This document shows, in pieces, positions 25,517-38,400 of a DNA stretch of 64,000 bases. Each line of letters starts with the position of its first letter. The stretch's first letter is position 1. Source of the DNA: Eunapius fragilis (Eukaryota; Porifera; Demospongiae; Spongillida; Spongillidae). Under the pieces are notes generated by a model. That model saw only the letters and a program-made list of their open reading frames with translations, did no database searches and was not told the origin of the DNA. A program made the position numbers and the translations under genes. The stretch is taken from assembly GCA_963681505.1 (NCBI GenBank), contig OY811984.1:1655272-1719271 (forward strand). The letters run 5' to 3'.

Positions 25517-26181
25517 TATAGCATCTACTCGTGCCCCAAAGTAGGAGAACAGGGAGCATTTTCCAAAAAGTTTGTACATTAGAGGTTGGTCATTTCATCC
25601 GAATGGTTGGTTACGTAGCTGATGTTGACCTGTCAGACATAACCATAGAGATGTCCAGTAGGAAACAGGCACACTAGTTTACAACACCCCAAATCACACT
25701 GGTATCACTTCTGTTAGCTTGCTCATCCTGATGTAGCTGCCAACAAGGGGGTGGGGTGGGGTGGGGATCACATGATCAGCGTGTGGGGTGGGATCACATG
25801 ATCAGGGTGTGGGGTGGGATCACATGATCAGGGGGTGGGGTGGGGATCACTCTTTATTAGACAAACCCACTCTAGATAGGATGGAATACTGATAAAGGAT
25901 AAGATGGGAGGGGTGTGTTTTATGTTTTTGCTGGGTTCAGAATGTGTAGAAGTGTACTGTATGTTGTATATGTGTGTGTATGTGTTGTGTGTGCATGTGT
26001 GTGTGAATGACAAATGAACTCCACCAACTCTGCACAAGCTGCCAAATGACAGGCCCCCCACACTCTGTATCTTAATTAATGAGCACCAAATGTCCCACTG
26101 GGATAAATTTGCAGTTGCCATTGTACACAAACAGAATTCCAAGCGGGAAAAAAAAAAGGAGACACAATAAACGCAAACGAC
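25517..26181. other. intergenic with GT-rich triplicate
   Basis: About 25745-25850 holds three copies of a 'ggtggggatcacatgatcag' type unit; TG-rich sequence follows at 25963-26002. No gene recognised. Confidence 0.6.
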
Positions 26182-28258
26182 TTAACAACATTGTGATGAC
26201 GAAGATTCTTTTTTCCGAGGCTCTTTTTCAATGTCCACCAATCCCAGTTTCGGTTTCGAACTGTTTTGGTGTCTGTGGATGGCCCTAACAGTCTTCTCGA
26301 AACTTTCCTGCACATTTAACCCCTCCTTTGCGGATGTTTGGAACTCGAGTGTGGTGCTCAGTTCTTCGCACAGCAGCTTGACCGCGTCCTTACGCACCTC
26401 CGTCTTGAGGTCACACTTATTTCCAATTATTGCCCACGTAATGTTTTCGCTTTCTTCAGTGGAGTTGATCTCCTCCACACTTTCAATCCACTGCTGGAGG
26501 TTCAAGAAGGTGCATTGGTCGTCCACACTGTACGTGAGAAGTACGCCATCCACGTTACGGTAGTAGTTGTGGGTCAGTGAGCGATGGCGCTCCTCCCCAC
26601 CCGTGTCAAATAACCGAGCCTACCGAGACGTGGAAATGGGTGTGGTGATGGGTGTGGTAATGCGTATGTGTGTGTGCATGTGTGTGTATGTGTGTATGTG
26701 TGTGTGTTAAGATATGAGGAAGGAGGGGTGGGAAGGAAGGAGGGAGAGGTAATTGAAATCACAGGAATACACATGCACATGCCAACATTCAGTGAGAACT
26801 GACAAGTATTATGGGGATGTGTCATTATTACTGGCTGCCTTTTTATTGATTATTTTAGGAATTAAAATGCAAACCACTTCAACCACATGACCAACCACAT
26901 GACCAACCACCCTAACTCCAACCACATGACCAACCAACCACATGACCAATCACCTTAACTCCAACCACATGACCAACCACATGACCACCCACCCTAACTC
27001 CAACCACATGACCACCCACCCTAACTCCAACCATATGACCACCCACCCTAACTCCAACCATGTAACCAACCACCCTAACTCCAACCACGTGACCCCCACC
27101 CTAACTCCAACCACATGACCCCCCACCCAACTCCAACCACATGACCAACCACCCTAACTCCAACCACATGACCAACCACCCTAACTCCAACCATATGACC
27201 AACCACCCTAACTCCAACCACATGACCACCCACCCTAACTCCAATCATATGACCAACCACCCTAACTCCAACCACGTGACCCCCACCCTAACTCCAACCA
27301 CATGACCCCCCACCCAACTCCAACCACATGACCAACCACCCTAACTCCAACCACATGACCAGCCACCCTAACTCCAAACACATGACCACCCACCCTAACT
27401 CCAACCACATGACCAGCCACCCTAACTCCAACCACATGACCACCCACCCTAACTCCAACCACATGACCACCCACCCTAACTCCAACCTCATGACCAACCA
27501 CCCTAACTCCAAACCTACTCTCCTTTAAGTGCTGTGTTGTGGAACACATTATCACACAGTGGTAGCACCGAGTGTTAGCTTTACTTTTGGTATGGTAATG
27601 AGTAAAAGTTGCATCATTTCCTGGTTGGTATGGATACAAACATAATATGCAATTGTCTCTCCTTGCTCACTTTCAAAACGTAACTACATTGTACCACACA
27701 CAGCCTGCTCAGAGCCATTTTGTAATGAGGTAACCTGTGTTTCAAGAGATGTATAATTCCACATAATCTCGTCAGTCTTTTAATGTGGTCATCTGGGACC
27801 ATGTTATTAAAACGTTTATTACATAATCTATTATCTCATAGAGACAAAAAAAAACCTGAACACTCATCTGAAGATATATTGAAGGGGTGATGTAGGCCAC
27901 TCCCCCCTGTGCCCCCATCAGGATTTGGTGGCCCCTCCTCCCCAGGTCCCCACCATAGGTTCTCCTCAGTCAAACCCCTTGAGGCCACAGGCTGGTTCAG
28001 GCCCCACCCACCCCACCATCCTCCCTCCCTCTCGCCCCCCCTCCCCACCCACCCCACCATCCTCCCTCCCTCTCGCCCCTCCACCCCAAAGCCTGCACTT
28101 GCAATCAATATTACGTAGTCATGACGTTCATTGAAAGATGAAGGAATTACCTAACACACAGGGGTGCGCTCATTTCTGTGTACACAAAGACACCTGCTGC
28201 AAACATTACTGTGCATGCATGTGCTGGAGCTCTGAGCACACACACGCACATATACATA

Positions 28259-28297
<39 letters not shown>

Positions 28298-28878
28298 ACT
28301 AACGATAAACTAATCACCGCAATCACAATCGAAACACAGAGAACAATATTATTGCACACCCTAACTGATGAAGTAATCCCCACGGACACACTGCCCCAAG
28401 ACATTATGTATTACATGAACACCCCCTACCCCCCTTTTCTCGGACTGTCACATATTGGAGCCCCCAGGACAGTATGTCCATAGATAATAGAGTAGGTATG
28501 TCTCAGTCCATTACCTCCAGGACAAAAATTTATAGTCCTCCCCCACCCCCCCTTGATTGTATATACTTGTACACATGCAGAACAACCAAGAATTATAATT
28601 CCAAGACATAAATTTTTGTCATCAGTGCTTATTTACTGGAATAGCCTAAATGCCGTGCCGTTATAGACATGCCGTTCTTACCATCGATAGCGATCATGTA
28701 CCTTAATATCAGTTCCATCTATGTTCATGGTGCATTCCAGGGCTATTCCCATGGTGACGAGAGACGATTTCGTCGAATCCGTGTCCACAAATTTCCCGGT
28801 CTTCAGCCGCCAGTAGTACGTGCTCTTGCCTACCCCGGGATCACCAAGCATGATGAGCTTGTACTCGGTACCGCTCAT
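26182..28878 (-). CDS. Rab-like small GTPase RLG9 (two exons)
   Basis: Complement of join 26182-26619 and 28702-28878, about 204 aa. The donor is AAG|GTACATG and the acceptor CGGTAG|GCT, phase 0, common position. Motifs: MLGDPGVGKST (G1), LVTMGIA in switch I (Thr and Gly kept), LFDTGGEERH (G3), NYYRNVD, IIGNKCDL (G4) and QTSAKEG (G5), ending SSSQCC. Gln after DTxG is Glu; Ras-12 is Pro. The Ser-rich linker before CC is typical of Rab tails. The 2.1-kb intron holds a minisatellite and a (CA)n run. It is the last member of the cluster and separated from RLG8 by about 2.9 kb of minisatellites. Confidence 0.9.
26873..27522. repeat. 25-27-bp minisatellite in RLG9 intron
   Basis: The unit is ACCACCCTAACTCCAACCAC plus ATGACC, with length variants; about 25 copies. 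Frames across it in both directions are artefacts. Confidence 0.95.
28259..28292. repeat. (CA)n microsatellite
   Basis: About 34 bp of CA in the RLG9 intron. Confidence 0.95.
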
Positions 28879-29087
28879 TTCGGTAGTAGGTACAAAATGA
28901 ATATAGCTGCCGAGGCAGAGCGCTCACGTGCGAGTCAGCTGGTTATGGAGGGTTAAAAGTAAACACCCATCCCCAGATTCTACGCCCTCACACGTAACCA
29001 TACTAAGAAACCACTTAGTAATGAATATCCAACGCGCTCTAATGCGCTTCGCTCCAAAATAGAGCATCATTCTAACTTGGTGAGTCT

Positions 29088-29580
29088 CCTCCCTTGATCC
29101 TTTGGTGAGGTCCATGGTAAGCCTCCTCTCCTGATCCTTTGGTGAGGTCCATGGTGAGCCTCCTCCTGATCCTTTGGTGAGGTCCATGGTGAGCCTCCTC
29201 CCCTGATCCTTTGGTGAGGTCCATGGTGAGCCTCCTCCCCTGATCCTTTGGTGAGGTCCATGGTGAGCCTCCTCCCCTGATCCTTTGGTGAGGTCCATGG
29301 TGAGCCTCTCCTGATCCTTTGGTGAGGTCCATGGTGAGCCTCCTCCTGATCCTTTGGTGAGGTCCATGGTAAGCCTCCTCCTCCCCTGATCCTTTGGTGA
29401 GGTCCATGGTAAGCCTCCTCCTCCCCTGATCCTTTGGTGAGGTCCATGGTGAGCCTCCTCCCCTGAACCTTTGGTGAGGTCCATGGTGAGCCTCCTCCCC
29501 TGATCCTTTGGTGAGGTCCATGGTGAGTCTCCTCTCCTGATCCTTTGGTGAGGTCCAGGACCATGGTGAGGTCCATTCCA
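29088..29580. repeat. about 37-bp minisatellite, 12-13 copies
   Basis: The unit is GATCCTTTGGTGAGGTCCAT plus GGTGAGCCTCCTCCCCT, with short indels. It begins about 210 bp upstream of the RLG9 start. Long minus-strand frames here come from the repeat. Confidence 0.95.
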
Positions 29581-29599
29581 TGTCATTTTCAAACATGGA

Positions 29600-31000
29600 T
29601 GGTTGACGATTTGTGACCTGGTGAGCCTTAACTTCATTGAAGCTGTAGCCTTAACTCAAAGATGGCTTTTGAGGGAAGGTGTTTTTCAGGTGGCAACTAT
29701 TGATTACCTACTTACTGACGCATGTGTTGCAAGGTGGCAATTCTGTTTGCTGAAACTTTTAGTTGGATACTGCGCATTCCATTTGCAAAGATGGGCTCAC
29801 TCAATGCCCAACAGCAATACTCAAGTTTCATCAGTGAGCCAGTCACCTGTGCTGCCTCGAGTAGTAGCTGGTCCGGAGCCATGATAGAAATGGTAAGTAA
29901 CCCCACCTCTTAGTATTAGAACCTGCTGCTCTGAATAATGCTAGTGCATGCATACCTCCACATGACACTAACACCATTAAGATTGCTATAAGATGTCTAC
30001 CAGATCAACATCCCCTCCATTGAATCTGCTTGCTCCTGCAACTTGCCTGAAGCAGTATCTCCTTCCTGAATTGTGTCCTCCATCTCTCCTGGCGCTGCTT
30101 TGACTCTATACGACTGTTAACCCAAAATTCGAGTACATGCAATGTCATGTGCATGGAATGCTAGAAATGACGTAGCAGTGATGTAATCAATCCACGCATA
30201 CCTGAATCGTGACTTCCATCTCTCCTCGTTTCTTACGAAATGATGGTACAACAGAACTGGCAGGCACGTGTCGTATCCCAAGCAATGGAATTAACTACAA
30301 TAGGCCGTTTAGAGCAGATCAGACAGTGGGTTGCAAAGCCATTAGTCTCAACTGGCAGTGTAAAACCTTTAGATGGGCTGGAGTCAGAAGAGGTGGCTGC
30401 TGTGAGTTCACGACAACCGAGTAGGTGCAGGTTAAGGAAAGGAAGGGGTCTGGGGGTAGGTATAGAGGTCAGGACTCACCTTGGTCATATGGTTAGTAAT
30501 GCCATTTCATTATAGCAGATACATTATTAGATGGAAACAATATATTATTTCCGTTGGCTACAAATGTGAAGGTGACACGTATCAAAGTTGCCACATGCAG
30601 TCTTATTATCACTCATCACGTAAATGTAATGTACGCACGCACACTTTTACCAGTTTACAGTACGTACTTGTTCGTTGCCAATAGATGCATTAGAATAATA
30701 TGAATTTTATCAGTTTGGGTATGCAGGAGGGGCAGCAAATGCCTCACTCCACCCCCATCTAGCAGACCAGGTGCCCTAGACTCCCACGTGGGGTTGCATA
30801 TTGTCAAGTTATCTTCTGATCATCTTTACCAACCCATCACAGCAGGAAACACTAGTTCCTGGTGTAAAATGTGGTTCCCAAGTCTCATATAAAGTAACAT
30901 TACTCGAGTTGTGCAACATACAGTGGCTCTTAAATTGCAAAATTCACAGAGAGTATCAATATAGCAAGCATAGGAAAAAAAAGCACTTAGTATAATTATG
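29600..31000 (+). other. unassigned stretch with coding-like segments
   Basis: Three plus-strand pieces look slightly coding: about 29790-29891, ending in ATG|GTAAGT; about 30230-30430; and about 30841-30993, after ATCACAG and ending in a stop. They could be exons of a small unknown gene, but frames and acceptors do not fit clearly and I recognise no domain. Treat as a hint only. Confidence 0.2.
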
Positions 31001-31506
31001 AGTTGCCTGAGTGTTGCGCCAATCTCCTTATCATTTCTGCTTCAACCATTGCCTCACCATGCTGGAAGTTAGAAAAAAGAAGATATCCATTATCACCAAT
31101 ATTTTAAATCTGATTTCCACCATAATAATCTACACCTTAATACCTAGATGATCAGACATTCTACCTTCATTATTTTCTGTATAGTCCAGAAGTATTGTGA
31201 ATTAACTGTAATTTATGCTTTTGTTTGTACTCCTGTTTTATGTATTCATTATAAAAAGAAATATAAAAAATTATATTATGTTTTCCCATAATATAAATTA
31301 CCTGCATGTATTATGACAAGGCGAATCTAATAATAATAAACCAGTTTTCTAAACAGGAATCCACTCTACAGATGGTGCAGGTACTGTTGGCAAGAGCACT
31401 CAGCTGACCAGTGAGATAACTCATTCCTAAAACAGGTCAAATCATTCGCACTGACGATAATTAATAACTGAACTGGCGTGCTGCAATATATTATATTACA
31501 ATTAAT

Positions 31507-31700
31507 TGGGACAGTTCACGTGAAAATGACCCATTGCTATAAGGAACATAGTCCAGCAAAATCACCCTTATGATACTTCATCAAATTTTCCAGGACAAGC
31601 AAAAGAAAAAGTAACGCTCGCATTGAAATGTATGGCTAATCGTAAATTCAGTGCCTAATAACTTTATGATGGATAACTGAACTGGAGTGTCGCAATATAT
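31507..31700. mobile_element. foldback family fragment
   Basis: Begins TTGGGACAGTTCACGTGAAA, the same terminus as FB2. The right-hand copy is not clear, so it is a fragment or a diverged relative. Flanking bases 31001-31506 and 31701-31962 hold nothing recognised. Confidence 0.4.
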
Positions 31701-31962
31701 CATTCACTATAGTGTGCATCATTGGGAGGTTTTAAATGATTCCTCTATTTCAGCTGATAGTGGTCATGAAAGGGTTGGAATGATGGGCGGGGGGACCAGA
31801 TCTCATGTCCCCGTCAATGGTACTCTTTCTCATTGGCGGTGCTTACTAAGTTATACTACAGTGGGCATATCATTATTACATGCTGGTGGTGCTCTTGTAT
31901 ATATAGCTACACTGTACATACTAGTCCTGATGCTTCATCAGGCTCTGTTGTGTAAGTAAATA

Positions 31963-32261
31963 CAGGGGCGGATCCAGAATTTTTTTGCGGGGGGGGGGGG
32001 GGGGGGGGGGGGAGGGGCGTTAATAATCATGGTTTGGGCGTGGCTACGAAATATTTGCGCGTAAGAGAGGAAGATGTACCCGGAGTCTGGGGCTTCGCCC
32101 CAGCCGCTTTTTTTACTGTTATCATGTTACTTCGGCGCGTTTTCGTTGTATTTATATCATCAGCGCGACATAAGACACCGCCCCTTGTAGCTATGAATAT
32201 TTAATTTCTAAGTTTGCGGAGGGGTATACCCCCGCCATCCCCCCCCTTGGATCCGCCACTG
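31963..32261. mobile_element. non-autonomous hAT-type element, 299 bp
   Basis: Left end CAGGGGCGGATCCAGAATTT; right end is the complement of CAGTGGCGGATCCAAGGG. CAGNGGCGGATCCA is a common hAT terminal repeat. A poly-G tract (about 31988-32012) follows the left end and a C tract precedes the right end. Inside is the hairpin GTCTGGGGCTTCGCCCCAG. There is no transposase ORF. The 8-bp flanks do not match, so the target duplication is lost or the ends are misplaced. Confidence 0.7.
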
Positions 32262-32465
32262 AAACTTAGTGCATTTCCACAGGTACCCATGGGTAAATAG
32301 AAGCCATGTCTGTGAAGGCTCACTGTATAAACTCTACAGTGGCCCAGTCTTTTAAAATCTTTTGAGATAGGGTAGCAAAAATATTCACTGCCACTATTTG
32401 CAAGGATTCCATCTGTAGTTTGCCTACACATAATAAACATCCTCCAAGAAAGAAAGGTAACAATG

Positions 32466-32625
<160 letters not shown>

Positions 32626-32892
32626 AATGGTGGCCTTGAAAAAGCTTAGCAGGCTGCGTCCGGACCTCCACCAGTGGACACCGTGCTAGCTCCATTACAT
32701 CCCCTTCATGTTGGGACAATGGATGCATGCTACTTGCTCCTCCACATTAGGGCTTCCATCTCCACTGGTAGACACCTCTTCCACGTGGGCCTTCTCCCCT
32801 CCTAAACTGTGTACATGCAAACCACTAATGGTCTTATTTCAAAATACTCTAAATTAGTTATGTTCTATCTCACGAAGAAAAAAAAAAGAGAT

Positions 32893-33156
32893 GAAACAAA
32901 TAATAAAAAACATTCTCTGTGAGAAAGTTGGTATATAGGATTGGAAGGCAATAGTGGTGTAAAAGAAAAGAAACAAGGGTCTAATAATATGGGAAAATGT
33001 AATAGCCCTATATTTCGCACGTTTGTAGGGCATTATGTTGTTCAACTGTGTGCGTATTACATTTCCCCTTATTATTAGACCCTTGTTTCCTTTCTTTTTG
33101 CCTTCCAATCTTATATGCCATCAACTTTCCCATAGAGAATGTCTTTATTACTTGTA
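32893..33156. mobile_element. palindromic MITE P1
   Basis: Two inverted arms of about 110 bp. Left: GAGAAAGTTGGTATATAGGA, then TTGGAAGGCAA and AACAAGGGTCTAATAATA. The right arm is its complement, ending TTTCCCATAGAGAATG. The centre is near 33040. No ORF. A relative with the same arm text lies at 55083-55374, so this is a family. Confidence 0.7.
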
Positions 33157-33342
33157 TGCAAGGCTTCCATCTCTAGCTAGGTGAGCAGATCTAGAAGTAG
33201 CTTGTCAACATATCACAAAAATAAATTTAAATTGCACAAAGAAAGGTTCCAATGCTACACACACACACAAACACCCACACACACTCATACACACACACAA
33301 CACACATACTCACCAGAACTGGACCACTAATTCTAAGTAGCA

Positions 33343-33347
33343 CTGGT

Positions 33348-33397
<50 letters not shown>

Positions 33398-33407
33398 ACG
33401 TGTGTGC

Positions 33408-33475
<68 letters not shown>
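33343..33475. repeat. (TG)n microsatellite
   Basis: About 130 bp of TG with a CACGTG/CACATG interruption near 33397-33412. A CA-rich stretch precedes it at 33258-33310. Bases 33476-33934 hold no recognised feature. Confidence 0.95.
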
Positions 33476-33476
<1 letters not shown>

Positions 33477-33934
33477 GCATTATACATGGGCCCCTTCTAG
33501 GAAGCTGTGCTATTCATCTTTTGTGATTTTTGTAGATCCTCTCTGTAAGAGGGACTTTAGTAGACCTACTTTTAACTAGTATATAAGCCCGGCAGGAATA
33601 TTATTCCTGCTGTATCCCAAAAGATTAAGATCTGGGCCATGGAAATTTTATATAACAATCAGACTGAGAAGGTAATAAATAGTAAGTTCTAGGTCATTTT
33701 AAACCTCTCAGTGATACACACTCAGAATTTCAGCGTATATAGTGATTGTGAGTGTCTGTATGAGTGTGTGTGTAAATGGATGCATGTAATGGGGTATGGG
33801 ACATGAGGCATGGTATATCATGATGTGGTAGGTACTGTGATACAGGAACAAATAGTCCAGTACATCAGTCCAGTACATACAACACATCAGACTAGTACAT
33901 ACAACCAATGGGATGGGGGGGTGGGTGGGGGGGG

Positions 33935-34360
33935 CAATGCCCTTCCTCTGACAAAAGTGTTGGGGCATTTGCCCCCATGGCCTATATGCTCCTACACCAC
34001 TATGTATACAACACACAGTCCAGTTACATGCGTGAAAAACACATCAGTGACATGGAGTCCTTTGGACATGACCATGTAGAGGAGGCCATGGGATATGAGC
34101 ATACAGTGCAGGGCATGAGTCTGAAAAGACATATTACCATTTTTGTGATGATACAATTATGACCACTAAAGAAATAGAAGGTAATGAAATATGTGGTTTA
34201 TTTGCACATGTAGGACCATACATAAAGAGAATGAATCTGAATATAAACATAGTTGAGAAAGAGGTTGCATAGTAGGCCAGTGAAAGTAATGTAACCAAAA
34301 GGCATAGAAAAATGGACAAAGCTTATGAGTGAATCTACACAACATAACAATTTACACAAT
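33935..34360. repeat. dispersed repeat, copy 1
   Basis: Bases 33947-34190 match 41340-41580 closely (shared ACACAGTCCAGTTACATGCG and GACATGACCATGTAGAGGAG). The following part, 34190-34360, matches 41581-41765 only as the reverse complement. So the two copies differ by an inversion of one segment. Nature unknown. Confidence 0.7.
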
Positions 34361-34572
34361 TATGACTGGACAGCTCAATGTCAACCTAAAGCTATAAGCT
34401 GGGATGTCAGAGCTCATGTGATATGCTCGGGATAGCAGTGCCCTTGCATTTGCTGTGACCATACATTTGGAGCAATTAAATCTAGCAGCCAGATGAGAGG
34501 CAAGGCGCAAAAGATGAAAGCGAGCTTCAGCTCCCCTGCAGCCGTAAGTCTCAACGGCCAATGGTATGCATG
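34352..34572 (-). pseudogene. LINE C-terminal fragment (same family as 36009)
   Basis: Minus-strand text [20 protein letters not shown] and then RLASHLAARF is the C-terminal end of a LINE polyprotein of the type that carries HHALTCKxGGDVV upstream. The piece at 36009-36545 shares [15 protein letters not shown]. Truncated on both sides. Confidence 0.55.
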
Positions 34573-34959
34573 ACTAACCTAGCTCTGAGCATTTAACATC
34601 ATTGAAGGTATGTTTCCTTTGTTCGGAAACCCGGGCACTCTAGTAATATTTAGCGCGTCGTATAATAATCAAGTTATTAACTTTCATAGCCCAAATTATC
34701 TAGTGTCTAGAATCTATGCTTCAAACGCCCAGTCGGACTTCATGATAAAAAGATCATCCCATCTAGCTGTATTGAAATTCATTGTATGATGTATCTTCAC
34801 TCCTGCAAAGCCTGTACAACCACATTCTCACAATGACACTCACAATCAGAGGTTCTATGTATGAGCTAATGTACCTATGCCCTGTTCATTGTACTGCATG
34901 CTCACGATGTCCAAAAATATTCTTGTTGAGCAATCACCACTATGCCAGTTCGATCATAC

Positions 34960-35227
34960 CAACCCCTCCCATTCAGGGTAAGAGGTATGGTATATCAGGT
35001 GCATGGTGCATGGAGTGGTTTTAGTACAGGGCTGCCTGTGTTGAGCCGTTTGCTACTCAGGTGGGGTTTTGACAAGGATGATTGTATGTGGGTTCTAGTT
35101 ACCACTCATGGTGAGGTGTATGTTGCATATTCGAAAATGCTGTTGAAATGTGTACCTTGGCGTGGTTTGAACCACTGACCAAGCATTGTGATTACACCGC
35201 TGTAACCACTGTGCCAATCTGACCACC
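34960..35227 (-). mobile_element. tRNA-derived SINE
   Basis: Read on the minus strand it starts GGTCAGATTGGCACAGTGGT, with an A box (TGGCACAGTGG), and about 35 nt on has a B box (GGTTCAAACC), the internal pol III promoter of tRNA-derived SINEs. A non-tRNA body of about 180 bp follows. Exact ends are uncertain, and I saw no second copy in the window. Confidence 0.5.
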
Positions 35228-35470
35228 CCCTACCCCCTCCCATTTAGGGAAAGAGCTATGCTTTATGGGACATCACATGCCATAAAAAGGGGTGCAAAAT
35301 TGGAAGTAATCAAACGGACAGTTGATATAACACACACAATTTAAAATTAAAATAGGAAGGTCAGTATAATAATAATACAATAGAAACTGAACAACTAATA
35401 ATGTTGCTGGCGATGTGCAAGTTTAGGGCATGAATGATTTGTGATGAGGTAACTGATGTGGTGTACTTAC

Positions 35471-38400
35471 CAGGCCATCCTTAGACAGTGGCTTCAAAGG
35501 AATAGTGACAATGTTCTTCACTTTCCTTCTGATTAGAAGAGAAGTTATTACTATTCACACGTGGTCCAATGTGCGCATGCACACATATTGTGATGTGATG
35601 TGTGTGATGCAATGATTACATCATACGCACATCACAGTACATTAAACATCACATAACCCACACACCACACACCTCTTTGCCATGACTCTCTCCCAGTACT
35701 GCCTGAAGTACTGTACAAATGGAAACCATGATGCAAAGAAGTGTTCCATGGTGACAGTGCTCTGTCCAGCAGGTGGCTTTGCACAGTAGTAGTCCACCAG
35801 GTGACAAATTGAGCTGTGCAATGCTTCAGGTCCCCGTCCGCTTTATGCATACTCCGCTGGACTAAATACATGCGTTAACATATTTATTAATAGAATAAAA
35901 TATAAATATATCACCTACCTGCCTAAATATATACAGCACATCTATTTTTAACACTCATAGACACCCGTGTATAAAATAAAATAGTTCAATATACAGTGGT
36001 GGCTAGGCATGAGTGTCTCACAGCGTGCTAGCTTTCACTACTGCCCAGCTCTTTCTTGGGACTCCCTAGGTCACCACGCTTTAACTTGCAAGCAAGGAGG
36101 TGATGTGGTCACCCACCATAACAGGCTATGGGATGTTTTTGTGGAGTCATGCCGAAGAGCCTGTGTTGGTGTTCAGGTAGAGGTGGGGAGTGGTTATGGT
36201 CTTCATGAGCAGGTAGAGGTGGGGAGTGGTTATGGTCTTCACGAGCAGGTAGAGGTGGGGAGTGGTTATGGTCTCCATGAGCACAGCAAACGACCAGCTG
36301 ATGTTCTTGCTGCAAATGGATGTTGGGCAAGCCGGCTGCATTCGACTTCACTGTCACATCACTGCTAATTTCTAACACTTTACCTGAAGCGAGTGTGACA
36401 GCGGGGTCTGCAGCCTTTGCCACCAAGGAACGCAAGCATAGGTCCAATGATGCCGAATGTGCTGAACTGGGATGAGCGTCCATCCCACTTGCAGTGGAGA
36501 CGTATGGTTGCTGGGGTACAGAAGCTAAGTGGGCATGATCTCAGTTACCAGATAGAACTGCCCAAAGTCCATAGCCATCGCAGCTCTATATGGAGGGCTA
36601 AACCTGACCCTTGTTAGGGCCAACGTCAGGGCAACTCTTAGTAGAGCGTTCCAAGATCATTAACTAACCTTAATTGATAGTTATAATTCTTGTATTAATA
36701 ATAATAGTAACTGTGTGGCTTAGATATGTAATAATGTACACATTCATGTATTCATGTATTCTCTTCAATAATAATAATTATTAACAAACAAAAAAAAAAG
36801 GGGAAATAGAAATAGACCCATGAGCCCTTGTCACAACGTATTGCTAAGATGATCACGCACCATCATGATATACATTCATGCATATGAGCTAAATGTAACC
36901 ACACCCACCTCCTAGAGTTAACTGCACCCACTAGAGTTAACCATACCCACCTCACTAGGGTCCATGAACAAGGCTATGCCCTTCTATGGAATCACCAATA
37001 TGGCCGGGGGATTACCTGTGCCAACAAACTGGTCCATATTCCACCCCTTATGAAGACTGATGGTTCTCTTGCTATAACCAATCGTGACAAATGCAATGTT
37101 TTAAATGATTACTTTGCTTCTGTTTTTACCATAGATAATGGTGTCTTACCAATCTTCCATCCAAAAGTTTCTTGTGTCCAGGCATATCAAAAAATTGAGT
37201 TTACTCACAGTAAAGTATTATGTGCCCTGAAGTGTCTTCCTTCTAAATATTCCAGAACACCAGATGGTTTTCCTGCTGGATTTTTAAAATCAGTTGCTTC
37301 TGCCATTGCCTTTCCATTGTCCAGGCTTTTTACAATGTCTATGGACTGTGGGAGTATACCTCAGGGTTGGAAACAGGCAATTGTTTGTCCCATTTTCAAA
37401 AAAGGTTCCCGTAAATTACCTAGCAATTATCGTCCGGTTTCTCTTACCAGTGCAAAGTAATGGAGTCTATTGTGTATGAATCAATGGTTTTCTTTCTTCG
37501 TTCTAATAGCCTTATCTCCAAAGATCAGTTTGGCTTTCTTGCCAGGCGTTCTACTTGTACCCAATTGCTAATCACACTTAATGAATGGACTCTCCATACT
37601 GATATTCGTTCTAAAATTGATTCTGTGTATATAGACTTTGCTAAAGCCTTTGATTCTATCTCTCATAGAAAGCTGCTATATAAGGTAGAGTGCTATGGGT
37701 TTACTCCCCTCTTGGTGAGGTGGTTATCTTCATTTCTTATGAATCGTTTTCAGCAAGTTTATATTGGACAGTCTTTATCTTCTTCCCTACCTGTTACCAG
37801 TGGTGTTCCTCAGGGATCAGTGCTTGGACCCCTATTATTCCTCATTTATATCAATGACCTTCCTGATTGTTTAGTGCCACCAGTTCAAAATATTTGCAGA
37901 TGATACCAAACTCTATGTTACTCACTCTTCTGATTCATCCTCACCTTTGTCTCTGTCTTTGTCGAATTTTTGTATGTGGTCTGAAACGCGGCAGCTTAAT
38001 ATTACTTTTCAGAAGTGCAGTGTAATATCCTTTGGACATAACTCTGCAAGCAATTCTTACTCCCTGGGTGGTGTGCTGCTAAATACGGTTTTTGATATTT
38101 GTGACTTAGGTGTTCATATTACATCTGATTTTAAACCCAGCTTACATTGTGCATCTATTGCTGCAAAGGCTTTCCAAAGGTGTTCCCTTCTACTCAAAGG
38201 TCTTCAACGCTAAATATCTCAACGCTTTGTCAAGTATTCATTTCATATATGAGAACAATTCTCGAATACAATACTCCAGTGTGGAATCTGTGGCTCATAC
38301 AAGACATTAAATGTGTTGAAAGAGTTCAACGCTTTTTCACCAGAGCTATTTTTATATACTATGAGCTATACTGATCGTCTTGCTAATTTAGGTCTTCATT

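Noticed and set aside
26871-27640. Repeat ORFs on both strands in the RLG9 intron
   Set aside because: Minisatellite frames; the stretch is removed by splicing of RLG9.
28924-29637. Minus-strand ORFs of 169-237 codons
   Set aside because: 37-bp minisatellite; three frames are open at once with indels between copies.
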